A stretch of DNA of 64,000 bases. Source: Elysia chlorotica. Taxonomy: Eukaryota; Mollusca; Gastropoda; Plakobranchidae. This document shows, in pieces, positions 12,148-24,400 of the stretch (position 1 is its first letter; the number at the start of each line of letters is the position of its first letter). Under the pieces are notes generated by a model. That model did no database searches, was not told the origin of the DNA, and saw only the letters and a list, made by a program, of their open reading frames with translations. The translations under genes and the position numbers were made by a program. The stretch is taken from the NCBI GenBank assembly GCA_003991915.1, contig RQTK01000541.1:49633-113632 (forward strand). The letters are read 5' to 3'.

Positions 12148-12240
12148 TGGGGCAGCACATAAATTTGTCAGTTGCTATTCTTGGGACCCGTCGCCGTTTA
12201 GGATCCTTATTCTGAAATTAGGAGACTTTAAACCAGGAGA
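12148..12240 (+). mobile_element. SINE-core fragment
   Basis: GGGGCAGCACATAAATTTGT followed by TCTTGGGACCCGTC matches the conserved core of the SINEs at 3092 and 48551, but the flanking parts differ. It is likely an old or related family. Confidence 0.45.
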
Positions 12241-14141
12241 GAGATAATAACTTTGTCGCAAATGTCTTAAACTATTTGGCTGTTCTGTAGAACAAAATGA
12301 TAGACAAAATTTATATCCACGTATCTCCATGCAGTGGATTGTATTAACACCAGATACAGAACCCGCCCAGCATTGTCACCTACACTAATCAAGAGATCCC
12401 CACTTACAGACTTTAAAGGGAATCTTTAGCACTTCAACGTTATCGAAGGCGAAAACGATGAAAGGGAAAGAGCATCATTTTCTTAATGAAATAAGCCAGG
12501 CCTGTCTGGTGTGATCAGAATCGGGTCGAGCTCCCCAAACTCCCCGTGCATCGCCTTAACTCGATACGTCGTGCATGAAAAGTGACAAAAAACACAAAAC
12601 ATCGATTATCGTCTCCCCGGTTGTTACTTAATCATAGAGCGGAGCCTGAACGTTCGGAGGAAGCTGGAAGTTCAAGATGGGGCTCTGTGTATCGCCCGGC
12701 CCACAGCAGTCAGTGTTAATTTGGGTCAGTCAAAGAATACTTTAGTTGCATAAAAGGTTGGAGAAATTGCCTTGTCTAAACTGGTTATGTTTTTGTTGTG
12801 GCTTTTTTTTCGTATTTATGGCATAAACACAAAAGTTTAATATTTATTATCAGAAAAAAATAACGGTCCAACGCTTTCATCAGCTTATTTTGGTGGTTAT
12901 TTTTCTATAGGTTTGAAACTTTTTGTGTTGGTTTTAATAACCTATCATATCATCATCTTTAATTTAATTGGTTGGGCGGGGAAATGAAATGGAAAAATAT
13001 GTTTATTTCTAATCGTTGCTTCGGTGACCAATACCTTTCTACTTCAAGTGGAGAGATAAATATTCAGGCAAAGTAAAAAGAAAAGAAAAGAATCATAGAA
13101 GGGTGAATTTCATACATCTCCATACGAAAAAAAATTATGCCGTTTGATAACTTATTAATAGATTATGTGAATTGCTATTTTTACACTTTTGGGATATTAA
13201 AGAGACCAAGTTAGAAGTAAATGTGGTCTGAGGTTACTTTAGAGTTTGTGATGAATGTTTAATTCCTGGAAACCCTTCTTATCTGATGTCAATAATACAT
13301 CTCTTATTATAAACTTCATTACATAATTTTTATTTTCATGTTCTCGACACGGCGCTTTAACCAAAACCAACATCTGATTTTTTTATGATGAATCCATTCA
13401 TTTTAGTTTCATTTTCAACGTATTCACCTGTTTATTGTTTTCATATTTAAATTTTGTTGGTAAATTTAGTCATGTTAAACTTAATGAAATACTCTGTACC
13501 AGAACATCTTATTTGTTGGTCGATTTGTATTTGTGGGGAAGGGATTGTTGGTTTTTGGTTTTTGGTTGGTTTGTTTTTGTAATCAAATATCTCAATTCTC
13601 ATTGTTTTTACATTCCACTTGAGATATTTACTCTAACTAAAGTATAGAGTATTTTATCGTTTCTTTGATAAAATGAAATATCGTACTCTCAGCCCTTACA
13701 AAATTTTAACAAAGGTTTGCAGAGACAGGTTTATGCTGTATGTGTACAGTGGTATGGAATTTCGTTTTAATGTTTTCATAACTTGGGCCCAAAAATATCA
13801 ACAAAACCAAATACTGTACATGTAGATGCAGTAGTGGCGTTTTGGTTAGTGTCAAAGTGTCAAATATTTGAATATGCATATTATGGGTGATTATTCTACA
13901 ATAATTCATACCGCTTATTGTGCCTTATATCAGTGCCAGTTATCTGACAAGAAATATGCACTACATGCATTTATGCTTCCTCGTTAGAAGTCACACCAAG
14001 GGAAGTAATAGGCAACTCTTTATGGCAAGTAATTTAAAGATTTATTTCTCTTTGGATCATCGACAAGCTTTGAAACTTAGGCACAGGCGCTCTAGCTAAG
14101 ACTGAATAGTCTATCGAATAGTCTATTTTGCTAGCTCACAC

Positions 14142-14196
14142 TTGTTTTGTTTATTTTGTTTGTTTGTTTCTTTGTATGTGTTGTTGTTGTTGTTTT

Positions 14197-14258
<62 letters not shown>

Positions 14259-14262
14259 GTAA
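14142..14262. repeat. (GTT)n trinucleotide tract
   Basis: More than 20 GTT units with one interruption. Confidence 0.92.
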
Positions 14263-14385
14263 TAGTAACTTTTATTTCGTTTGTTTGGTTGGTTGATGGG
14301 TTGTTTGATTGTTTGTTTCGTTTTGATTTTGGGTTGTTTATTGTTTTTAATTTTGTTTTGTTTTCTTGTCGTTTTTTTTGTTTTG

Positions 14386-14414
14386 TTTTTTTTTTTTTTG
14401 GGGGGGGGGGGGGG
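14386..14414. repeat. T14-G15 homopolymer junction
   Basis: A run of 14 T passes directly into a run of 15 G on the + strand. Confidence 0.9.
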
Positions 14415-15664
14415 CTTGGTTTGTTGTTGTTTTTTTTTTATTTCGTTTTGATTTGGGGCTAATTTTTGTGTATTTTAAAAAGGTGTTGTTGGTGTTTCCT
14501 TTTCAAAGATACCGCTTTTTGTGTTCTTTTTATCGCCGGCCTAGAATATAATAATTATCTTAGCTCATATGGGATTTTTTTTTTTATTTAATTTACATGA
14601 TACATTTTTGGTTTGTTTTCCTTTAATTTCCAGTCATTGGTTACGTTTCGCTGTATGTGGTAAAAGATGTACATAGAAACTTAAATTGTTTCAGTTGAAC
14701 CAGATATATATCATCTCTCGATACATTTTATAAATGATATATCCACATAAAAGACTGAACAACGAACGTGTTCGTTTGTTTCATTACGCACCGATCTTCC
14801 ACCGATCTATCTTCTTATCGCGTTGTCTTTCTCTTGCTCTATTTCCCTCCTGTTGTATTTGACCCACCGTGTTTTATATCCGGAGATGTCCTAGTCAACC
14901 AAAGCTCGAACGAGCTCTCCGTATAGAAGACTGGTTTTGGAAAACTCCATTTTTTGCAAAGAGTCAATTAACCTAGTTTGAAGTATTGCTCAGTTTATAA
15001 ACAATGTCACCAGAATGCGCAGCAAGTAAATACTCAATAGTGAGCCTTTTTTTATTATTACAAAGGATGTTTTATTTGCGCTACGCTAAACGGGAACTAC
15101 TGTGAAGATCTTAGAAACGCTTCTGAATGTTGAGCATAGTTAGTTTACTCTTCCTACAGACTTGTTGTGAAACCGCGTTCACTTTGAGAGAAGGCATCAC
15201 GGGAGAAAACTCACTGGACACTAGGGCAGTGAATCTGGATGAGTTATCTGTGGGGTACGCAGAGTATGGTTGGTGTTTTACGTCACGTCAGCACAGTAGC
15301 AGTTATAATGTTCCCGTGATGTCCTAAGACAATTAACAAATAGCACTAATAGGAACGGTGTCTCCTTTGTTTCTCTCAAACGTTGCATGCATAAAAATAG
15401 CGCATAACAAGATCGGTTCAAAGTGAAGGGTATATATGCGGGAGGTAGTTCTGTAAATTCAGAGGCTCTTTTCTTTGAAGTTTCTCAAAAGTGCTTCTCC
15501 GCAAGTTTAGAAAAAACGGATGGGGGTGCCCTATTGTGGAAATTATGTAGCTGTCTCTGTTAGAAGAGCCATGCGCAACCGTGGAGTGGGACAAGATGAT
15601 CATGCGTGGCTGCATGTCCTCTGTCAATCTCCACACACTAATTGCATGTCTAATGAGGGCCTAG

Positions 15665-17106
15665 TGTAACAGATTTGCTGGTGAGGTGGTAATCTGTTAG
15701 GCTCTGTTTGTCTAGGGGTATTAAAATATTCACAGCCAATCACACGACTCGTCCGTAGAAAATAAATCAGAAGTCCGCAAGTAACAATTTCAAACTGTTT
15801 AATATGTTATAATCTTTGTAACAGATTTGCTGGTGAGGTGGTAATCTGTTAGGCTCTGTTTGTCTAGGGGTATTAAAATATTCACAGCCAATCACACGAC
15901 TCGTCCGTAGAAAATAAATCAGAAGTCCGCAAGTAACAATTTCAAACTGTTTAATCCAACAAAAGGGCTATACTGTACAATGTTTGTAGGACGGCTCAAT
16001 GGTACAATTACTATAGTTTCAATGTAGACTCTGGAAAACAATGTTGACTCTTGAAATGTTGACTCTTCAAATGTTGACTCTTTCTAAATCTAATTAAGAT
16101 TCTTATTTATACAAAATTTCGTCGAATCATCCAGAACAAGAATTACGTAAATCATAAGAGAATATTCTCGGTACATCTCTTTAGCAATTAACAACCAATC
16201 AGAACAAAGGTAAACAAGAGGTGACGAGGTGATTACTATTCTAGAACTAGCCGGAGGTTTCGAGAAGGGCTGTGTTCAGTAAGCAAAACTCACAATCAAA
16301 TTCTTAGGCTTGAAATACAATCGTTATGCAAACAAACAAGATAATGTACATACATCTAGTCAATCCGCTACCCAAAAGTTACGCACCTAAAAAGGGTGAG
16401 GAAATGAATAGATCAACTTATAGTACAATGCGTTACAGTCCATTAAAACAAAAATACAGAAAATTTTAATTATATCGCAATAAACACCCAAAATGTAATG
16501 TGAATAATAATTATAATTTATAGACACATAAAAAAGTTTAAGGTAAAATAAAAAATGGACGACTAAAACTAATAAAACGAAAGAAAAAAGTTCCAGATAG
16601 TAACGGCAACAGGGAAGAATGTTTAGGTTTAGGTGTTACTCAGCAGCACATACCTTCCCTTTGCTTTCTTTCGCGCTCTGTGTCTTTTTGTATTAATTTT
16701 CTTCCATTCTTGATCTTCCGCGCTTTTTCTGTCAACATTAATATTCCCGCTTTCCCGCATTTCACATACACATCACCAATCGTATTCCGTTTTTTCGTGT
16801 GTAATAAATACAATGACTGCCTTCTATTTATAGGAAGGGTCGCAAGGGCAGAGGCAAAGATGGAAACGAGGCTGACAGTGAGAGCGAATACGGTAAGCCC
16901 CCTCTTTGGTTTGTTACAGATCACTGTCCACCAACATTGACTTAGAAAAACGAATAAACAAAATTGCATATACTATCATAAATTCCTCATACATTCTATT
17001 ATTTACATACGCTGTAATTGTTGCATTTCCAAGCTGCACTATTTTCATTGAGTCAATACTGAAAAAGCAACCAATATTAAATCAACTTATAGTACAATGC
17101 GTTACA
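15665..17106. mobile_element. Fossil LTR, probably solo, with 5-bp target-site duplication
   Basis: The sequence starts TGTAAC and ends GTTACA and is flanked by CCTAG on both sides (15660-15664 and 17107-17111), the signature of an LTR-retrotransposon LTR. Inside, a 139-bp start segment is present twice without visible difference (15665-15803 and 15817-15955), and a 26-bp end segment occurs at 16412-16437 and again at 17081-17106. No gag or pol region is visible. The identical repeats suggest a fairly recent internal rearrangement. The clan (for example Gypsy) cannot be told. Confidence 0.6.
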
Positions 17107-20100
17107 CCTAGCAACACCAAACTAGGCCAAGCGTGGGTCGTCATTCACATATGACAGTTCTGGTATAAACAACCCAAGCAACACAGATGCCAGCCGATGC
17201 ACGTGATACCAGGATCAAGGTCGACGGTCAGCGGGGAGTCGCTCTTCGTACATATACGCGAACCTAGATTCTGGCTCGACCAGCTATCTTGGTCAAAGCG
17301 TGCCCTGTGGTTATGCGCATATCAAAATTTTCAAATATTTAAAAAAAAACTAAGCTTATTTCATAAATCATTTTCATTGTGACCTTATTTGATTACTATC
17401 TGAGACCAAATATACTACTTGGGTCTATACTTATAAAGGCATTCTGGAGAAAAGTGTGTTTAAAGTTTTGAATCGAGATCCAGAAAACAATTGCGGGCGT
17501 CCAACACCGACTATCACAGATCAAAAAGTTTTGCCTCCCCGTGGCAAAACACAGATTGTCGGCCCGTCAACGAAAGCTGTTAACCGTCGTGCGTTAGCCG
17601 GTGTATCTCGAGGAACAGATAACCACTAAAAATGGATCTCTGCATAATTATTGTCTGTGTCTGTCTGGGACGTATGTATGAGTTGGTATAGTCGCTTCAT
17701 AACTGTATTTACCGTGTTTCACACTGGTAATGTGGATTTTTCCTCCACAGGTAGTTATTTTTCTTCTTTCTTTTCCCTCCTCCTTTTCATATAAATGTTC
17801 TTTACAACATTTCCCTTTGCACAATTCCCAAGCGTACTCTCTTTCTGTTTCTGTCTCTGTCTCTCTGTCTCTCTGTCTCTCTCTCTCTCTGTCTCTCTCT
17901 CTCCCTCTCTCTCTATCCATGTCTCTCTCTAACACCTCTAAATTTCTTTGTATAATTGTGCAGCTTTGAATAATTGACTCAACACAAATGGTAAACAAAA
18001 TAATCCGTAAAGCTCCCTCTAGACCCAGCCGATACGCATAGAAGTATTAGACCAAGTAGCACTGTTAGGCCCAGCGCTGTGACGTCACATTCTCTATGAA
18101 ACGGATTGTTGTTACAGAAGGACATACCTTGACACTTCGCATAATTTGAAAAATGCAGGCGTATAGTCCTTGCAACACCGAATTTTAAGACCAGAACTAG
18201 GCGTTGTACACTGTATAGTTTTTATGATCTTTTTTTTTTTTTTTAGATCTTTAAAGGCGATCGGTGATTAATTAAGTCAACCGTCCCACGGTTAAAAGAA
18301 GTAGCAGTTGGACACCACAGTGCAAACACACAACGTTAGATTAAAGAAATGGAAAGATGGATGGAGCGAGAGTTTGAGGTAAAATAATACAGAGATAAAG
18401 CACCTGATGCGGTCTAATTAAGTGGTGGATGCAAAAGTACCGACCATAATGTGAAATACGATGACAGATAGGCGAGGAGGTGAAGGGAAAACATCACCAA
18501 CACCAAAAGGCTCGGCACTCCGTGTTGATCATGAATATATTTATATCTTTCCAAAAGTAGACGAATGTAAACCCTGAATAGTCATTAAGTAATATTTAAT
18601 TATTAAATAATTATTGTGTATGCATAATCATATATTGTCGACAGGTTTCCTCTGACACATGACCGGTAGCAACAAACACAGGACGAAGCTTGAGTCAATC
18701 CCTTCTGGCATATCAAATCATCGAGCGACATCAACAGCATCCTGGCAAAGATTGCTTTCCCGCGAATGGCGAAACGCGAACTGTTGCACAAACATTGACT
18801 AATCAAGGTAAATTTGGGTACTTTTAGCTATGATGCCGACGTGTGCGGAATGCTGAACGCACAGTACACTCAATTTTAGATTGAACCTAACGGTGAAGAT
18901 AAAAAGACAACAACTGTCAAACCTTTTTGTCGCAGGTGAGCTGCCACAACATAGATTCTAGATCTACACTATTTTTGCTGAAATTAAAAATAAATGCTAT
19001 GCAAGGGGAGTAGATCTAGATCTATCTAAGGTCTAAGATTCTACGCTCTTGATTTAAGCTGTCTAATCTGCATTTAGATAAATCTATAGCTTCTGCAGTT
19101 TCGAGATGTAGATCCAACTCAGCATCTTTAAAAGCAATAAATAAGAATCGAGATTGATCATCAATTTTGTTTGTGTGTGTGTGTCTGGGGCAGACATCTA
19201 GAGGTATCTAGATTCTAGATCTATGGGGGAAAAAAAAAAAAGAAATGGAGTAGCATATTGAATCATGAATGTACAAGATTGGGATGGTAATTGATCATTT
19301 GTTCAATACCATCTAATTTAATGGAAGCCATTGTTGGTAACACTGGGGAAACGCATCCGTGCATGGCTTCAACAAAGCTTTACTAAAAAATCATTGAACC
19401 CAACCCTCTGGAATAGCTTGCTGTAACTAGGACCATATACTAGTTACTTCCCTGTGGGGTAGTTAAACTTAAAGCAGATGTATGTAGTGTAACCTAGTAT
19501 CTGCCTTTAGACATTTTCACCCTTGGGTGAATGAACAGTTCAACAGACCAGGGGCGTGGTGAGGGCTCTGGTTTTCATACTGATCACGCTGAGGACACCC
19601 CAGCAGCAGGCTCGCCGGGATTACATAAATATCCATGGGTGCAAGCACATCCTTGATCATACAGGCAGCATCCAAAGGCAAACTCCGCAAAGGGATCTGA
19701 AAGTCAAAACGCAGACCGCTGTGTCAAACAAAGACACCTGCCTTGCCCTCTGAAGACAAAGGCAAGAAAAGCTGTGAGGAATCGCTTATATCAAAACCAA
19801 TGTTATGGTTGCAATGAAATCTTATCTCCAGAAACTGATGCATATCGTGCCAGATGAAGAGGAGATGAAGTTGGCGTATGATGCGTACAGTGAACAGGCC
19901 CGCACAGTAGACAGCCATCCTGATTCCTGCCGCAGATCTAGACTATTCATGGGTGGGAGAGTGCTGGGTGGTACTCTCTCCCTTTGTTTTAGTTTTATGC
20001 AATAAATACCACAATTAAATTTGTCATGGTGCATCAAGAGAAACTTATGGCTCTCTGTCAGTCACATTGCTGGCAAGGACAATCATGTCAAGCGAACAAA

Positions 20101-20149
20101 ATGCCGTAGAAAATTTTCAGTTCAATTCATACAGAATGGATGTTTCACA
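17107..20149. other. Upstream region of RIF1, no gene seen
   Basis: A CT tract, a short hairpin (arms GTTTTGCC 17528-17535 and GGCAAAAC 17543-17550) and a cluster of TAGATCTA-type words at 18950-19230 are visible. Short frames at 19556-20005 look unlike low-complexity DNA but match nothing I know. RIF1's promoter and 5' non-coding exon may lie here or at 20850-21413. Confidence 0.45.
17838..17930. repeat. CT-rich tract
   Basis: Imperfect TCTG/TCTC sequence. Confidence 0.88.
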
Positions 20150-20845
20150 AAAAAAAAAGGATTTTGAATCCCTCTGACTTACTCATGGGTTACCAGAAAT
20201 TGACTTATTTGCTGCTTGCACTAACCACCAGCTCCCTTTAATACGTCGTTTCATCCTGACCTTAAAGCTCTTAAGTTCAATGCATTCCATAATTGTTGAA
20301 ATACAGAAATAGATGCAAATTTGTTTACTTTTTTCCACCCATTAACCTTGTCACCAGAGTTCTTTAAAAAATATGATATTGGAGGATCGTGTGCACAAAG
20401 CATTAATGATCGTTCCTCTATGGACCGCTAGAGTACCCAAAACTTGTACCAATTACTCTCTTAAAACCCAGTGTCAAAAAATTCCAAAACACTTCTTCAG
20501 CTTCCGTCGAACATGGAATCAGTTCATCCATTATACCCAAAATTACAGCTCATGGCATGTCTGTTGTCAGGCAAAACTTCAAATCCCAAGACATCTCTAA
20601 AGATGTGACTAAAATACTTGTGATAGGTTGGAGGAAAAAAACCAAACTGCAATACTCAATTTACATCAATGGAGAAAACTTGAAAGTGCCACATGTGGTG
20701 CTTAGAGTTTTTACTTACTTTGTAAGAGTGGTTATAGCTACAGTGCCCTTAATGCAGCTCTGTTATTTTTTATTTGGACACAACGCACTTGTCTCTCGAT
20801 TTATGAAAGGATTGTTCAACTCTCGACCAATATATTCCTAGATAC
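20150..20845 (+). mobile_element. DIRS-like retroelement fossil (RNase H region to tyrosine-recombinase region)
   Basis: A stretch reading EIDLFA...NHQLPL and later FHPDPKALKFNAF resembles the RNase H region of DIRS-type elements. About 350 bp further on, a segment with the pattern of a tyrosine-recombinase core-binding domain (SWR/GWRKKTKLQYSIYI type) follows in the expected order. The copy is broken in several places and lacks both ends. It lies 0.6 kb upstream of the first RIF1 coding exon. Confidence 0.55.
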
Positions 20846-21450
20846 TGTACTACATAGGATGCATCAAAAGTTCTCAGATTTCTCGATCAATGGTCCCGAT
20901 CTGGAACTCTTGGTTGACAAACGCTAACCTATAAACCTTTATGTTGTGTGCATTTGTAACAGGGCAGATAGGGAAGCTCTCCATGCTATGAATTTAAATT
21001 CCTGTGACATTCGGCACCCTGAAGCAGTGCAAACCTAGATTGACACTACAGCGCCTGCAACTTGTATTTATGAGTGGTCTTTTTGTGTTTTAAAAGCTGT
21101 TTCATATGATTAGACTTCCTTGCTCTTCACAAGATTCTCAGTATTCTTCTAACTTCTAAGGCATACATTTCAGCTGCCTCATTTCTTCTTTATTTTGATT
21201 GTCCAAGCCTAACATCTGTGCATAATTAAGTGCTATACGCTTACATAACATAATCTAAGCGCAAAATGTTGACAAATACATGTATGGCCATTTTTAAAAC
21301 TGTCAAGTTTTGGACACTTTTTTTTTTTTACCAGTTTCTAACTTATTTTTATCTGTGCATTATTTTTATTATATGGCTTTAAAAAAAGATGTCCCTTTAC
21401 ATTTCTTTTTCAGGTTTAAAATTGCCTTTGCAGATATACCACTAGCAGTG

Positions 21451-24400
21451 ATGAATTTCACTGAAGCATTGAAGACTCTCGAGAGTCAAAACTGCAGACT
21501 GCAGGATAAGGCAAATGCCTACCAAAGCATTCTGAGGTAAAACGTTGACATGTATTTTTTTTTCATTCACTATTTCACGTTTGATTTTAATTTAAGAAAA
21601 CATTCTTTTCTTTTTTTTTTTTGATACTATAAAAATGGATTCCTTTCCTGGTCACTGATATCATCTTCTAAAAGTAAGAACAGTGTATATAGCTGGTTTG
21701 TTATATATATGATAATGTTTGTTGTACTGGCCTTACTGGGATATTTACTTTTTGTTTAAGATTACTATTGTGAGTTACCAGGTATGAAATGTAGTTTTAA
21801 GCAGAGAATTGTGAGGCTTAATTGGCTATTATTTTGTGAATACCATAAATGCCCTTGTTGTTTTTTTCTCTTAATAATTTAACTACAAGCAAGTAAACTG
21901 TACCCAAAACTAATCGGTTCAGTATACCCTCCTCTCCTCCCCCAGCGATTTCCAAAGTGAATCAACTCACCCGGGTGATGAGAGCTTGAGGTCAGAAAGT
22001 CAGAGACTTTTAAAACTGCTTTCTCGTGATGTTGTTCTTAACGCAGAAAATGTAGTCAACTTATGCCTTGAAATCATTCAGCATTGCCTCAAGTCATCTT
22101 TCTTCAGAAGGTGTGTATTTTCAGCTCACTTTTTTTAAATGTTTCATTTTTAAAGTGTAGTAAAGTATTGAAAGCTATGGACGCCAATTTTCATTACAAA
22201 CTTAGAAACGATACTAGCTGCTAATGAATTTGCTAATGGAGACTAATAGGATCATTACAGAAAACCAAATTAAAAGGTGGAGCACTTGCACGTGAAAAAA
22301 AGTGTTCATGCATGGTTCATGAGCAGAATTTATCAGGCCGTATCAAGCTTTTATCAAACCCATACAAGTCTATGTCATGCCTTAGAACGTTCGTTTGAAG
22401 ACTATAAATCTACAAAGAAACAATAAAGCTATATATAATAATATTAAATAATACTAATATGAAGATTTAGCTTATTGGTCATTCCATTTATGAAATTAAA
22501 TTTTATTGTGAAAATTGAGTTTCCCTGTGTGTTTGTCTTTAGCTCTCAAAGTTCAGACTCCAGCCAGCTGCTTCAAGCCCTTGTTCATTGTGCTCAGAAA
22601 ACATCATCTATAGATGTGCTCAAAAGTAGCCTAGATTGCTTGTCAACACAAGATTTTACATCCAGTGTTTTGAAGTCACAGGCAAGTTAATTTTTTAATG
22701 CCTTAATGATCTTGGAGGGGAGTGGTAGAGGACATAAAAATAACAAATATAAATGTTACCTTTTCTTTATTTTATTTTAACTTATTTGGCTGATAACTGT
22801 TTCATCTTTTGTTTTTCCTGTAAAAGATTAATTTATAAAACTGAATACTTGCCAATTTTGATAGTTTACTTTCTTCATCCTTTTAAGTCATCTAATTGGT
22901 ACAAAGCTTTCACAGTTTTTAATTATTATGTCTTCAGAGTCCTACGATCTCCTTCTTAAGTTCTTTATATCTTCCCTTCTTGTCATGCCTTTTTACATAG
23001 TATGTTACTACAATAAGGGGATTTTTGTTTTGTCAGCGTAAAAAACTTATTATAAAATCAAGAATTTCATATATACTTCAAAGATGTTTAATATGCAAGT
23101 ATCTCTGTTCATTACAGATTGCATCTATAGTGGAAATGGTAGAAGCAGTCAATGCGAAAGCAAAAGCTCAGACACATTCAGTCTTGGAGGAGACTGTTAA
23201 TTTGTTTTATAGGTAAGATACTTTTACTGATGTCATGAATTATAGTGAGTCATGCAATGTATTTTTTTTTCATCCTCAACATCAAATTTTTAACAAATCT
23301 CTTGTCATATAGTGTGTCATTATTATGTTTTTAGGCCTTATTCTTTTGAAATCTTAATCTACTAATTCACTTCAGGCAGGAATCAATGATGAAAATTTAG
23401 GAATTTTCGCACCATGTATTTTTTTCTTCTTCTTTACCTAATGTTATTCATTACTGGTGATTTTAACTGTAAAAAGACTGTTGAATACCAGATCCACAAA
23501 CAAACAGATTATGGGAAACCAAATAGTGTCTGAGGTTAATATGAGATTGCAACTTTGTCATGAATATTAATTAATCTTAGAGGATTAGTAAATAATTCTT
23601 CATTCTAATTTGGATGTGTTCTCTTCAAGGCTTGATGAACAAATCTCTGAGGTGCTGAGGCCCTTCTGTAAACGTTGGGCAAGATTTATCCTACCTGGAC
23701 TTGTATCAGCCTCAGAGGAGACCAGAGAGAGAAGCTTCAGTGTTTTATCCAAATATAAAGATGATCTTTGTCAAGCCTCAGACCTGAGCAAGCATCTCAC
23801 CAAAGCCATCACTTCTGTAAGTTGTATTTGTAACATTGTTGAATAATTTATGAATTTTTTAAAATCTAAGGTTCAATTTCCTAATTTTCATTATTCCAAT
23901 GAACCCAAACCCTGAATAGTTATTACAGATCTGCCGACATTACGCTTTTAATTTATTACGCCAAAGTGGGCCAAATTATGCCTCTTAATGTTAAGATGTC
24001 AAGATTGGGCATGGTGATTGGTGCGAACAAGTTCAGACAATTTGATTAGGGCTCACCTGCAGGTCTATATTTTCTGTTTTGTGATCACTGTCTGAAGCGC
24101 CTTGCATTGTAATTGGTGATATTTTTTGTTTTCACTAGGGACTGGCACAATCATTAAAGTGTTTGATGACCAAGCATGAAATATATGCCATGAAAACATG
24201 GGCATTGGTTATTGAAATATGTGGAAAGGTAATGTATCAATTGAAATGCCTTTTTTTTTTTTTCTATAAGTATTCTTAGATTTACATCAAAATTCAAACT
24301 TAATTACAAATGAGTCAATATATTTTGCATCAGGCTTAAAAATCATTCTTGTATCATATTGTATTTATATCTGATAAAGAAAACTACTAAGAGAACATCC

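Larger units (their letters stand above)
11816..15659. other. No gene seen
   Basis: Contains a SINE-core fragment, GTT repeats and the T/G run. A somewhat GC-richer, less repetitive patch lies at 12420-12720, but no frame in it is convincing. Confidence 0.55.

Noticed and set aside
15127-15327. Plus-strand exon after TTCCTACAG at 15162
   Set aside because: The acceptor is good, but no sensible donor keeps a conserved-looking frame and no neighbour exon was found.
16640-16969. 109-residue minus-strand protein
   Set aside because: It lies wholly inside the LTR fossil and resembles no known protein.
18080-18087. Perfect CRE palindrome TGACGTCA as a promoter element
   Set aside because: A single 8-bp match with no nearby transcript start or gene; it can occur by chance in 64 kb.
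19805-20005. Frame starting MVAMKSYLQKLMHIV as a host gene
   Set aside because: It has a faint resemblance to helical domains and AATAAA follows, but there is no supporting exon structure and it adjoins a retroelement fossil.
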